Assembly: GCF_000204055.1 (NCBI RefSeq)
Contig: NW_006768817.1
Coordinates: 101,946 to 165,945 of the forward strand
Reading direction: 5' to 3'
DNA from: Melampsora larici-populina 98AG31
Taxonomy: Eukaryota; Basidiomycota; Pucciniomycetes; Pucciniales; Melampsoraceae
DNA length: 64,000 nt
Position numbers and translations under genes: made by a program
The notes under the pieces: model-generated
Databases searched by the model: none
Seen by the model: only the letters and a program-made list of their open reading frames with translations
What the model was told of the DNA's origin: nothing
Shown: piece by piece, positions 42,097 to 53,492 of the stretch
Layout: the number at the start of each line of letters is the position of its first letter
Position numbering within the stretch: the stretch's first letter is position 1

Positions 42097-43043
42097 GATA
42101 TCAATCTGATTGTTAGATGTTCAATACATCACTGTACATAGAAACGAAGATGATATACAGATTTCAGGCTTGGTTGACGTGGATGATGTTATAGGAAAGG
42201 GTTTTTTGTTTTTTTGTTTTTGGATGTATTAGATGAAAGAGTTTTTTTGAAGAGAATAAGAGTTGAGCGTTGAGCTGTGCTTTATATCTATGATGTATTC
42301 AATCTTTCTTTTATTTTTCTTTCTCCTTTGACTTCTTTTTTTCTATCTTTTTTAAACTCCTCTTCTATATATGTGTGTGAACAATAAGCTTGTAAAAGAT
42401 GAAGGAACCAAGTAAGATGGAATGGATGAATGAACACAGCTAGTTGAAGGCGGGGTCTACAGTACCCTCAGTCAAGCCGTGGTGAAGGCTTTCCTACTTT
42501 TCTCGGGCAGCTTGAATGAAGGTCTCCCTTGCATTTTCGAAACGATTCACGTCAGGCACACAAGCTCGCAATTCCCACTTCAATTGACTCCTCCAGAACA
42601 CAATTGTTGTGCATAGCACCAGAAGAAGATCAAGGTGCATTGGCACGAAGTTGTTTTGTTCATGAAGTATCAAAGACAGTTGACACGCCCAATGCCATGA
42701 GGCAAATTAGGGCTATGGTGTGATGTAATGCATTCCATTGTTTTCACCTTCAGCTTCTCAATTAAGATCATAATATGTTTTATCGTAGTTGAACCATCTT
42801 GATATAGAATTTAACAAAGACAACAAAATTTCAGCCTTGCAGTTTCATCAGAGTGATGATTGTGTGCCTAGAACATCCCTACTGTGTCTATATATACAAC
42901 TGACTATCTTCTTCGAGGTTTTGTTGTGTATGAATTATTCATGAATCAACAAATATAAACAACTTGATAGCCATACAAATAAGTAATATAAGCAACTGAA
43001 AAATCCTTTTGATTAAAGCTTGAAAAGCACCATACCATCTGTT
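42097..43043. other. Intergenic, no gene seen
   Basis: 42180-42400 is T-rich low-complexity 3' DNA. An open plus frame at 42529-42723 has no recognisable content and no splice partners. Confidence 0.45.
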
Positions 43044-44265
43044 TTATCGCAGTTGTGACTTTGTTCTTGACAGAAGGGATTCAAGATTCTCAACACTCGA
43101 GTCATTACTGATAACTAGATACCTTTCAGTCTCTGGAATATTTGATACCACAGTACTGTGGTAACATTGTGCTGGCAAGTTTGGTGCAATAGAAGCCTGG
43201 TGATCCTCACGCCTTGCGGGCTGTCGACGACCATCCAATCTACGAACCGCTGACCTTAACCCTCGAGTTTCTTTCTCATGCTTGATCGATAACTCATCAA
43301 CACTGTGAAGCCATTGAGAGTAGAGGTTTTCTCGCCAAATTGGGTTTACACGGTACAACTTTCCGTCAACGTCCTCAGTATCCGAACAGCAATCCATACT
43401 TGGAAGGTATGCTAGCGCATCTTTGCCAAGATAAGTGCTAATCGTTTGTTTTCGGAATTCAAAGAGCTAAACAGATTGCCTGAATCAGAATGGGATTGGA
43501 AGAAACAAGATCATAATTCACCCAACAAAGAAGGTTGACTTACACTTTTCTTTCGTGTATTGTTTACTTTCAATTTTTGAAAGTCGGATTCAGGATTACG
43601 CATCATCTTATCTCTTTCCTGTGCACGTCCACGTACCCATCTCTCCAAAACACCCCAGAGTTTTTCATTGGTAATATGGGTTGGGTTTATGGAATATCGT
43701 GAAAATGCATTCTGCTCCAGCGCCCAGGTGAAATGTTTGGCAACAAATGCCAACATGATGTCGTTCCAGCGCGAGTCTTTTGAAACTATCCACTCCAATG
43801 TTGCACGTGGCACGCCTGATTGAGCCAAATCGTAAAGAAACAGTCCCTTATGATTAATCCACGATGCCTTCCGTCGACCTGATAATACCTGAGTGCTGGG
43901 GAGGTTGTTGGGGCTTAAATCGACAGCGAACACAGCAGTGTTGTCCAGTATAGCAGCGGTTGAAAGCATAGGAAGAAGCGCAAGTTCTGAATTGGTAGGT
44001 GGAGGCGGAAATCTCTCATCCGAAACACGAAGTAGATACCAAGTAAATTCTGAGATCGCTTGACAATAGGCTGAGTGATGAGGAGGTAGCCAGGCGAAGA
44101 CAGCTCGGTTCTGCGCTTTGACGGACTGGGCTATCCGGCCTTCCTTCAGGAGATTCGAGTTCGAGGGAAGTCTAGGCGCTGAAAGATGAGAGAAATAGAG
44201 GCCTTTAGTTTCATTTCCTTCACGTGTGAGTCATCATTCGTGGTACTACCTTCATGAGATGTCAT
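43044..44265 (-). CDS. Gene D: basidiomycete-type unknown protein, paralogue of the gene C C-terminus
   Basis: Three exons on the minus strand: MTSHE (44265-44250, donor GTAGTA), a long exon from 44178 to a GTAAGT donor near 43547, and the last exon from the TTTAG near 43471 to 43044. Frames close. The middle exon encodes APRLPSNSNLLKEGRIAQSV, NRAVFAWLPPHHSAYCQAIS, DSRWNDIMLAFVAKHFTWAL and ITNEKLWGVLERWVRGRAQE. The last encodes LFEFRKQTISTYLGKDALAY, the acidic DCCSDTEDVDGKLYRV and an Arg-rich end. These blocks match gene C in order: LERWVRGRAQE to LERWFNYKRLE, RKQTISTYLGKD to RKDTFFRYFSKD, CCSDTEDVD to SVHSEDEVD. Comparable proteins, with a conserved Ser-Asp-Asp/Glu-Glu spot followed by a Trp-Arg region, are common and uncharacterised in basidiomycetes. 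It is divergent from gene C, start codons 421 bp apart. Confidence 0.68.
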
Positions 44266-44686
44266 ATCTCTTTGACAGTAGAGACTGTATGATCACTGTG
44301 TTGGATGTGCAGATCAGGATTTATGTTATGAAATGAAGATTTATCAGGTTGTTGATCGTAGAAGATATGGCGAAATTCTAACAGAAAGCAACAAACATCA
44401 ACAAAAATAACAATATTCCCACTCTTACCAAAAGAAAAATCGTTAACGACTTTTTATTAAAGGTAGCCTGTAAGGTACGTAGTATGCGATTCTTTAATTT
44501 CTGACCCTTTGTGTTTATGATCGCATCATCTACCCTTCAACCTCCTTCAACCCCCAATTTCATTCCTTCGGTCTATTGTTCCGCCTCGTATCTTCTCACA
44601 CACCTTCTGCTTCTCTATCATCACTTCTGATTTCAACTTTAATTTTTCCATATACTCCACAAATAGATCTTTCTACAAACCACAGG

Positions 44687-47600
44687 ATGACTCCTTCAGG
44701 TTACGCAAGCTCTGATTCAAGTACACAACAATATCAAGACGCCCTGAGTAGTGAGTTCATCAAATCACGACATCTTTCTTGACTCAACTTGTCCCTTGAT
44801 TGACTCAAATCGATCGTCGCAGACGCGCTTAGCCAAGAAACCAGATCAGGACGTGCTGCTAACCAAACAGGCAGGTCTAATTATGCTCTTTCTTCATGTA
44901 ATAGATGTACTGATTCTATCTATTTTTGCCAACAGATATCATACAGACCCATGATGATGGTAGTTATAGTCAGGAGCATCAGCCTGAACTTCAATTGGAA
45001 GATTACTCGGAGCTTGATGCACTGGATGACATATATCATCCAGACGATGATGACGATACGCAGGGCGCTCTACAGGATTGTGATCTATTCGAAGGTATAG
45101 AAGGTATAGTATAGCTGTACCACTTCACAAGAAAGTGACTTTCTCACTTTTGCTAAAATCGATCTTTCTACTATCGTTGTTCAATCATCGCAGAAACTTC
45201 GGATGAACAAGGTGACATCGCTTATGGAAGTTGAGTAACAACACATCTCGATTTGCACGCTGTTTCAAAGGATAAACTGACATCACAGATAATGTAGCCA
45301 GCGATACCGAAACCGTCGTAGCCCTCGAGCAAAAAGCTCATCAACAGCCAGAAAGTCCCACCAACATCGGACAATTGGTGGGTGAAGCGGCTGGTGGTAA
45401 GTTCCCAAGCTTGTCATTATTTGCAATCTTTTTTTGATACTTTGTTCCTTTTCCCAAATGACAATACGTTGATGTAGTTCCCTCCATACTTGATCAAACC
45501 GAATACACTGGCGAAAGGGAACAAGGTACGGAACATACTCAATGATTGCAATATCCTTTGACTCGGTTTTTGTATTTTCAATCTTTAACTGAGTGTTATA
45601 TTTCTTTTTATCTGGGCTAGATCCTCATTTGTTCGACCACTATGGACACAGCAGTGATTGGCGTAAAAGGCGAGGAGACGCACTGGAAAGTGTTTCGACT
45701 TATTTACCAGTCGGACCAAGAAAACATCGGCGTGACATTCATGACGATCAAGATCATAGCACAACTCACAAAAAGATCCGTGAAGACTCGCATTCAATCA
45801 CTAGTAGGCAAATTTCATTAAATGATCAAAAGTTACCAAGTCTGATCATAAACCCACACATCCTCGCAGACAATTCCTCAACACCTATCGTGGACTCAGA
45901 CAGAGCGGAAAGCACAAAACTTCCTGTTTGTCAAACTCGCCCCGGTCAAAAGAGCAGTACAACGGGACACCATCCTCAACAGTCAAAAATACCCGCTGGC
46001 CTCGAACAATCAGTGGGCGAAGCGCCTGAAGGTAGGCTCCCAGGCTTTCCATACCGTATTGCATTTCTTAATACTTTGGTCTTGTTTCATCCAATGATCC
46101 CATAATCCTTAGGTCCATCCAGAATCAATCACGCCACAATAATCAATCAACACGAACATACCGAGGAAACACAACAACCTACTGATAGTATGATTCCCAA
46201 TGATTCTCGAGGTATGCATGAACCGTCACTGTACCGTTTAACTGAGTATTGTATTTTTTTTCGTCTTGGCTAGATCGCTCTTTATTCGACCAATATGGAC
46301 ACCGCAACGATTGGCGTAAAATGCGAGAAGACGCACTCAAAAGTTATTTGACATCTTTGCCAGTTGGACCAAGAAAACATCGTCGTGACATTCATGACGA
46401 TCAAGATCTTAGCACAACCTCCAAAAAGTTCCGTGAAGACTCGTATCTATCCACTGGCACTGGTAAGTTTATTTCAGTAGATGCTCAAAGCTGACTAATC
46501 TGATCATAGACACATACATCCTTGCAGGTGAGCCCTCGGAACCTATTGCGGACTCAGCCAGAGTAGAAAGGACAACCATCCGTGATTGCCAAGCTCACCC
46601 TGATCCAATGAGAATGTTTAACGATCGACTGGCAGAAGGTGGGCAATTCGTTTCATCAGGTGCAGTAAGATTGTTCTGACTGTCCCCAAACCTACAGCCA
46701 AAACGTTATTCAAAGAAGTTGAAAACCGCACTTCAAGCTCACGATTCATTCCAAGCGAAGCAAGAAGTCTAATGGAGAGTGGTGGTAGCCCTCTTGTGTA
46801 TTTGGACCAAAACGGGTCTGTTGATCACTCTTTTTCTACAGGCGATTCTTTGACTGCATGTCAAGAGAGACTTCAAGCAACCAGCTCAAACATCCGTCCC
46901 AGCGAGGGCCAGATGAGATCAGGTGGGCGTCCTATCTTCCTTGATATCTTCACATAGCTCAACGTCGTCACAAGAACCTCTAATCAATCGTAACCCCTGT
47001 GACAATTAGCTGTATCTTTCTTTGATCATGACGGACACACCAGCGACCGGCGTAAACATCAAGGGTATGTAAAAGGACAAGGCTCAAGCTCTGTGAACAT
47101 AGCAACAGGAAAACAGGCACGTGAGGAGGATGCCTATTATAAGCATGGTGGAAAAACATCCAACAAGAAGCGTGGAGTTCCATTAACACCTATTGGTATG
47201 TAAAACTCTTTTGCGGCTTCTTTCAAGCATCATTTCATTGGCTAACAATGTAGCTTCTGTTAGGTGAATGTCCAAGTTCTGACGAAGAATCAGATCAAGC
47301 CATCCACTCCAATCCCTTTCAGGCTACGGCTTCGAGATTGGTAAGTGCCAATCAAGTGCTGAAGACGTCTATCGGTTGATATTTAACTGGCCACATCTCT
47401 GGCAGGATAACGAAGATGCCGGGGACCAGCTCAAAAAAGGTCTTCATGAAGAGAATTCTTGTAAGAATTTTATTTAAGCCGCAGTTGAATGAAAGACTGA
47501 AAAACACTGTTTCTGATAGCGCAATCCACCAGGGCCAATCCACAAATCCGGAAATCTCCTGATATAGCAGTCGATCCTCCTGAAGGAGCCTTAAGCCCGC

Positions 47601-50600
47601 GACGTTTGAATTTTTCTTGTGAAAAGCACCCGCATGAATCAAGTAGGCCTGGCACGTCTCAAGTGAAGCATTCTTGCAGACTCAGAATTGAAACAACTAA
47701 GATACTTTTCATGCTTTTCAGATGGCTCTTGTATAAGTACCAAAACCCCTGAAGCACCTGGCTCAACCCATGATTCATACACTGGACCACCTTGTATCAA
47801 AACAGCACGAGTTGATCAAAGAAAACGTAATTCAAAGGATTCTGAAGTTAGATTTGTTCCATATAGAACAGCAAATTCTTTAGGGAAACAGCGAGAAGGT
47901 ATTCTATCTTGTTCTGAGTTCACCACCGTCAGTTCATTAATTGATATATATTTCTAGGTGATTTTGCAAGCTATCAAGAAGGCAGTCGCCCGAATGCCAG
48001 CGCTTCATCAGTATACAGTCAAGATTCCAATAGCTTGGGTTCTGGCCGGAGAAGACGATTTGAAAGCAACAGAATAACTGGCCCTTTGGGCCTGCCCGCT
48101 TCAAACTCAAATTCGACCTCTCCACACTCTTCTGGCTCCCAATTTGGAACACGACATCCTTCTTTGTCGCATACGTATCAGCGAGACCCAGCCGGCCGGA
48201 TCTCAACCCCCCAAAATTCTGAAATACTCACTGGAAATCAGCAACAACACTTCTCCGATCGCCAACCTAGTCGAAGAAGATCAATTTCGAACCAAGATGT
48301 TAACATGACAAGTCCCACTTCATCAATTTCCCTGCCTTCCAGGATGTCGGTTTGCACTCCCCCGTCCCAAAAGGATAAGCACCTACTCACCAAAAATCAA
48401 TCCGAAATTCATGATCATCAATTTAATCAATTGAAGAGTAGTCGTGCAAGGTTCAGCTCCGCGAAAGATAACCTCAGGAATGCGAAAGTTTCAGCATCTA
48501 GACCTTTGACATTAGATAGAACAACATCGACTAATATATCCTCAGGAAATGAAATACATCAGCAGCGAACTCAGTTCCTTCAAGAAGGATCCACTCATAT
48601 GATTACACCTAGGAACACCCACAGTAGAACGTCCACCTCACGCTCCTATGCCAACAATTACGACCATACTAGTCAACCTTCACGAGCATCAAGAAGTTCT
48701 TCAACATCGCACCCTGAAAGAAGGTCTGGAGAAATGTCTCCCTCTGTAACACATCCCTTAGTCAATTTCATCAAGGATGTCCACATGAAAGATCCAGATG
48801 GTCCTGAATCAGTGCATTTGGCCTGGGATCATTCAGATTCAAATTTAATCAATAGAGACCAATCTACGCAATCACGGGGTAAACAATATACGCAATCGAA
48901 AGGTACACGTGCAACCTCCATCTCGACAAAAGAAAGCCTCAATCAGGACACATCTTTAGCATCTAGACCTTCGAATTCGGGCTCAGCCAATATAGACAGA
49001 TCAACATCGACTAATCCATCTTCAAGCAATACAAATCATCGGCAGCCCACTCAATTCATTCAAGACAGACCCACTCATATAAGTTCATCTAGAAACAACC
49101 AAATTAGACCTTCCACCTCATGCTCATATTCCAACAATCACGATCATACCAATCAACCTTTACAAGAACCAAGCCGGTCTTCAACATCGCACCCGGAAAG
49201 AAGACTAACATATCCCTCAGCCGATGTCACCGAGGATGTCCACATGAACGATCAACACGATCCTGCATCAAAAAATCTGGCCTCTGATTATTCAGATTCA
49301 GATTTAATAAGTGGACACCAATCTACCCGATTTAAGACTCAACTTGCAAGCTCCAGCGCGACGAGAAGACACCGTGATCAGTCCAGAATTTTAGCGCCTA
49401 GGCCTTCTGCATCAGGCTTGACCAAAGAAGACCAAACAACTTCGACTGAATTTTCCTCAAGAAATCACCAAAACAAGGAGCTCACTCAGTCGTTGCGAGA
49501 CAGATCTAGTCTTATAAGTCCACCTAGACCCTCCACCTCCCGATCATATTTAGCATCTAGACCTTCAACTTCGGGCTCAGCCAATATAGACAGATCAACA
49601 TTGACTAATCCATTTTCAAGCAATACAAATCATCGGCAGCCCACTCAATTCATTCAAGACAGACCAACTCATATAAGTTCATCTAGAAACAACCAAATTA
49701 GACCTTCCACCTCATGCTCATATTCCAACAATCACGATCATACCAATCAACCTTTACAAGAACCAAGCCGGTCTTCAACATCGCACCCGGAAAGAAGACT
49801 AACATATCCCTCACCCGATGTAACCGAGGATGTCCACATGAACGATCAACAAAACGATCCTGCATCAAAAAATCTGGCCTTTGATTATTCAGATTCAGAT
49901 TTAATAAAACTTGCAAGCTCCAGCGCGACGAGAAGACACCGTGATCAGTCCACAACTTTAGCACCTAGGCCTTCAGCATCAGGCTTGACCAAAAAAGCCC
50001 GACCAACTTTGACTGAATTTTCCTCGAGAAATAACCAAAACAAGAAGCTCACTCAGTCGTCGCGAGACAGATCTAGTCTTATAAGTCCACCTAGACCCTC
50101 TACCTCCCGATCATATGCCAACAATGATAGTCATGAAAGTCAACTCACAAAAGCACCAAGGGGGTCTTCAAACAATGTCGCACAAGATGTTCACATGAGG
50201 GATGTTGATGATTCTGATTCCAATCATTCAAATTTAGCTCAACCAAAGTCGACGTCGAGAAATCAACAACCCAGGAAGCTCACTCAGACGGCTCGAGAAA
50301 AAGCACCAAGCAGGTCTTCAAACCCCGCACAAGATGTTCACATGAGGGATGTTGATGATCCTGATTCTGATTCCGATCATTCAGATTCTTCTCGTGATGA
50401 TCCTCGACACAATTATACACATTCAAACATGTCTGCTTTCAATTCCACCAATCCTGATTCCAACGATCTTGATTCCGACGATCCTGACCGCGACGATCCT
50501 GACCGCGACGATCCTGATTCCTCCGATCCTGATTCCTCCGATCCCGATCCTGAAGATTCTGATTCTGAGAAGTCTGACTCAGATGAATCCGTTGCCTTGG

Positions 50601-51922
50601 CCGAAAATGTAAAATTCAAAAATAAAAAACGTTCGCGAGATTATAAAAAAACCGCCGAGCGTCATAATGAATTACTCAGGGAGAAAGCTGCTCAGAAGCG
50701 GCCAACACCGTCACAACACGAGAAATTAGCAGTTGCAATCATCGACTATGTTAAACTCCTCCTCGGCATAACCCGTAAACGTCGTGGAGCAATCATTTCG
50801 GATTCTTCTCTTCCTAAGCCTCCTTCAAGAGAAGAATTTAAAATTTGGTCAAGGCGAAAGCATCATGCAAGGAAGGTTGTTGATGATTCTATTGACAGAG
50901 AACAATCGAGATATATCAAAAAATATCCTGATGCGACCAAAAGACAGCTAGCATTGGTCGAAAAGGATGCAGTTGAGTTAGCCCAATCACAGCTCAAACC
51001 GGTTCGATTTCGCTCTCAGGTATCCAACAACATTTCCGGATGCAAATATTCAAGCGAGGTAGCTTATTCCTGTGAGGCTGCCTTGTCCCTAGCTGGTTTT
51101 TCCCGACTCACTTTTGATTGGACAACAACATTCAAATCCAAATGGAATGAGGCAACAGCACGAATCTTACTCCAAGAGTGGGAAAAGGCATATCATTGTG
51201 GTGATGCCGATGATTATCTAATTGTAGCCAGTCAGGTTACACCCCAGAATAAGTTATTGATCCTTGAACGATGGTTCAACTACAAGAGACTGGAATATTC
51301 ATCCCAGCTTGAGCCTGAACAAGACGCAGAGGAGAAGAACAGACACGCGGAGGAGAAGAAAAGAAGAGCAAAACGCCAAAAGGAAAGAGCAGCACAGCGC
51401 CACTCCAGGAACAAGGTGAGTAATCTCATATCTAGGTATTTTGCACCAAATCCTGACCCATTCCTTCCATAGGTTTGCACGATTCGAAAAGATACTTTTT
51501 TCAGGTATTTTTCCAAAGATGTGCCTGAATATGCTGAACTGGGACATTTGATATCAATGCCAAGTGTGCATTCGGAGGACGAAGTCGATGACAACAACAA
51601 GTCGCTTCGCAGACGTCTATTTTGGAGGCACGAATATCTGCATAAACTCTTTTACCTGCTAGATGACCTGCATATTGACACCCGGAAAGATGAGCGAGAT
51701 CAGACTAGAGCTATCAAGGCCCTCGATAGGGGATCACACATCGAGATGGAAGAGAAGGCTAAGCGCTCCTGTAAGCCGCCAGTAGGATTTCCTAAATCAT
51801 TAGTGAGTCAGGAGTTTCGAGAGACATTTTCGAAAGCCGCACGGGCAGCATTGAATCTATCGAAAAGGAATTTCAATCTCCCATCAATGATTGAACACTG
51901 TGAAGCCATAAAAAAGAAATGA
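44687..51922 (+). CDS. Gene C: giant modular protein built of phase-1 exons
   Basis: A chain of about 18 small exons from ATG 44687 (TPSGYASSDSSTQQYQDALS) leads into a large exon (~47958-51414) and a last exon (51473-51922) ending AIKKK. Most introns are phase 1. Early exons are acidic (EDYSELDALDDIYHPDDDDD) or Ser/Asn-rich. One exon type occurs three times (FDHYGHSSDWRK, FDQYGHRNDWRK, FDHDGHTSDRRK). The large exon encodes a Ser/Thr/Asn-rich disordered region with a near-identical internal duplication, a Ser-Asp/Asp-Pro repeat tract (~50340-50590) and a folded block (KLAVAIIDYVKLLLGITRKR, FDWTTTFKSKWNEATARILL, LLILERWFNYKRLEYSSQ), then a charged coiled coil. The last exon has RKDTFFRYFSKDVPEYAEL, SVHSEDEVDDNNKSLRRRLF and KPPVGFPKSLVSQEF. 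The folded parts are paralogous to gene D. One junction near 47.65-47.72 kb and one donor near 45.80 kb are non-canonical, so either the model is imperfect or the copy is partly decayed. Confidence 0.6.
45621..47195 (+). repeat. Triplicated exon module within gene C
   Basis: Exons at 45621-~45805, 46274-46462 and 47010-47195 are related. The first two are very similar at DNA level (GGACCAAGAAAACATCG, GACATTCATGACGATCAAGA) and encode FD(H/Q)YGH-x2-DWRK-x-R then LPVGPRKHRRDIHDDQD. The third is divergent and keeps only FDHDGHTSDRRK and its position after a TTAG acceptor. The introns after copies 1 and 2 are also similar (CATACATCCTTGCAG type ends). Confidence 0.8.
48955..50110 (+). repeat. 594-bp direct duplication inside the large exon of gene C
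   Basis: Copy 1 starts at 48955 and copy 2 at 49549, both with TTTAGCATCTAGACCTTC. Long identical runs cover the AATATAGACAGATCAACAT, AATCATCGGCAGCCCACTC and TCTAGTCTTATAAGTCCACC segments. Copy 2 lacks a few dozen bases near 49909. The offset is 198 codons, so frame is kept. High identity implies recent origin. Confidence 0.9.
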
Positions 51923-53457
51923 ACTCCACATAAGTACAAAGAAGACACACAAGTTACGCTATAAACCCAAAAAATGCTCTGTTTTCTTTTTCAATGTATA
52001 CAAACTGTAACTAGATTTTTCTTGCTCGACTACTCTTTCAAAAATATATTGTTTTCTTTTTTCAATATACCAGAAAAATACTGTTTTTTCTTTTTCAATA
52101 TACCGGCTAGTTTTTCAAAAATGCTTCGTTTTGTTTTTCAATATATATAGACTGAAACCAGATTCTCCTTAAGATAAAGACAGTGCTCTTGCCCCGCTAA
52201 ATTTATTTCGCTTATTCCGTTTCATCAAGTTTGAGAAACAAACAAAGCCAAAGCTTAGGGAAATGGATCTATCCTCGAAGTTTTTAAGTGGTGTCCCTTC
52301 AAAACGGCGTGAAAGGCGCGTTCAACTAAAGTCCTCAAATTTGTAATGATTGAAGTCGAAGTATCAGTTGACCATTTCTTGCTGTGCTCACTGGCAGCTC
52401 TTCTTTGCCATGTTCAAGTACTGTATTTGGTTGTTTTCGCCGAAAGAATCTTGTCGTTGATGCAAAACTATCCATGATGAAGAAGAGGTCAACCTCTATC
52501 TTCATCTTCATTGTTAATCTTGACTATCTCACTTGTATCTGCCTTCAAATCTTTAACTGAACCCTTGAAAAGGCAAAGGTGGAGTATCGTATCATAGTCA
52601 AAACCATATGGATGAGATGAGATCGACGCGATTTTATCCACCGCTCAGACTCAGGATCTGCCCTTTCATATACGCGCTATCATCATCCCCTCTGCATTCA
52701 AGTTGATTCAAAGTACTGAGTAATTGACTGGCGCGTCTTTGATGAGACCCGACAATCGATTGAAGATGTCTTCTGACGTCGGTGAGGTCAAGGCACGTGA
52801 GATCTTAGATCCAAGACTAGGGCTTTTTTACTACTAAAACGCTTGACGACCCCGGGGGGCCTGAGCGAATTGCAGTGTAAGAACAAACCAGAGACCCGAG
52901 GGGCGGCAGACACTACAATAAGAATATGGGTGGGATGGTGGGAAACAAAACTTCTAAGCTAAAAAGTGATGAATAGACTAAAATTTTTTTTGTCGTTAGA
53001 GGTCTGGATGAACAATAAGAATGGTAAAGAACCATGAGAGGAAAAAGACAACCCCGAAATCTAAAGATGAGAATAAGAATAAGATTTTCCTTGAAAACCG
53101 TTACATGATCTCTTTACCATACGTCATACAGAAATCATCGAAGATGATGGAATACAAAACCACGCGCTTGTCTTTCGGATTTCGCGATCCACACTAAGCC
53201 AATCCACCTATTCCCCTTAGTTAAACTCGTTCCAACTTACAATATCCAAGGTGAGTGATCAGTAGATGGTTCTGAGTCGCGCATCAAAGATGTTTCTGAG
53301 TCGCGCATCGAACGAGGTCCCTGAGGCTCAGGAAGTCCTGCTCATGCCAGGTACTCAAGGGCGCATCTCTCATTCAGCTGAGGGGCATACTCAGTCGCTG
53401 GAACAAACAAGAAGTAGAGTCGAAACAAAGTGGAGACAAAGTCGGCAAAGATACCAG
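51923..53457. other. Gap with a possible broken minus-strand gene
   Basis: 51925-52200 is a T-rich 3' region with three near-repeats of TGTTTTCTTTTTCAATATA. On the minus strand between ~52800 and 52500 two frames read TSEDIFNRLSGLIKDAPVNY, GDDDSAYMKGQILSLSGG and DKIASISSHPYGFDYDTILH, separated by stops. The composition is protein-like but no family is recognised. 53266-53499 has an open plus frame with no support. Confidence 0.3.
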
Positions 53458-53492
53458 TCTCGACGTCGAGACCGTCTGTCGTGGACGCAGTG
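53458..53492 (-). repeat. Inverted exact copy of 8632-8666
   Basis: 35 bp identical to the reverse complement of 8632-8666, starting with the palindrome TCTCGACGTCGAGA. No wider similarity between the two sites is evident. Confidence 0.7.
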
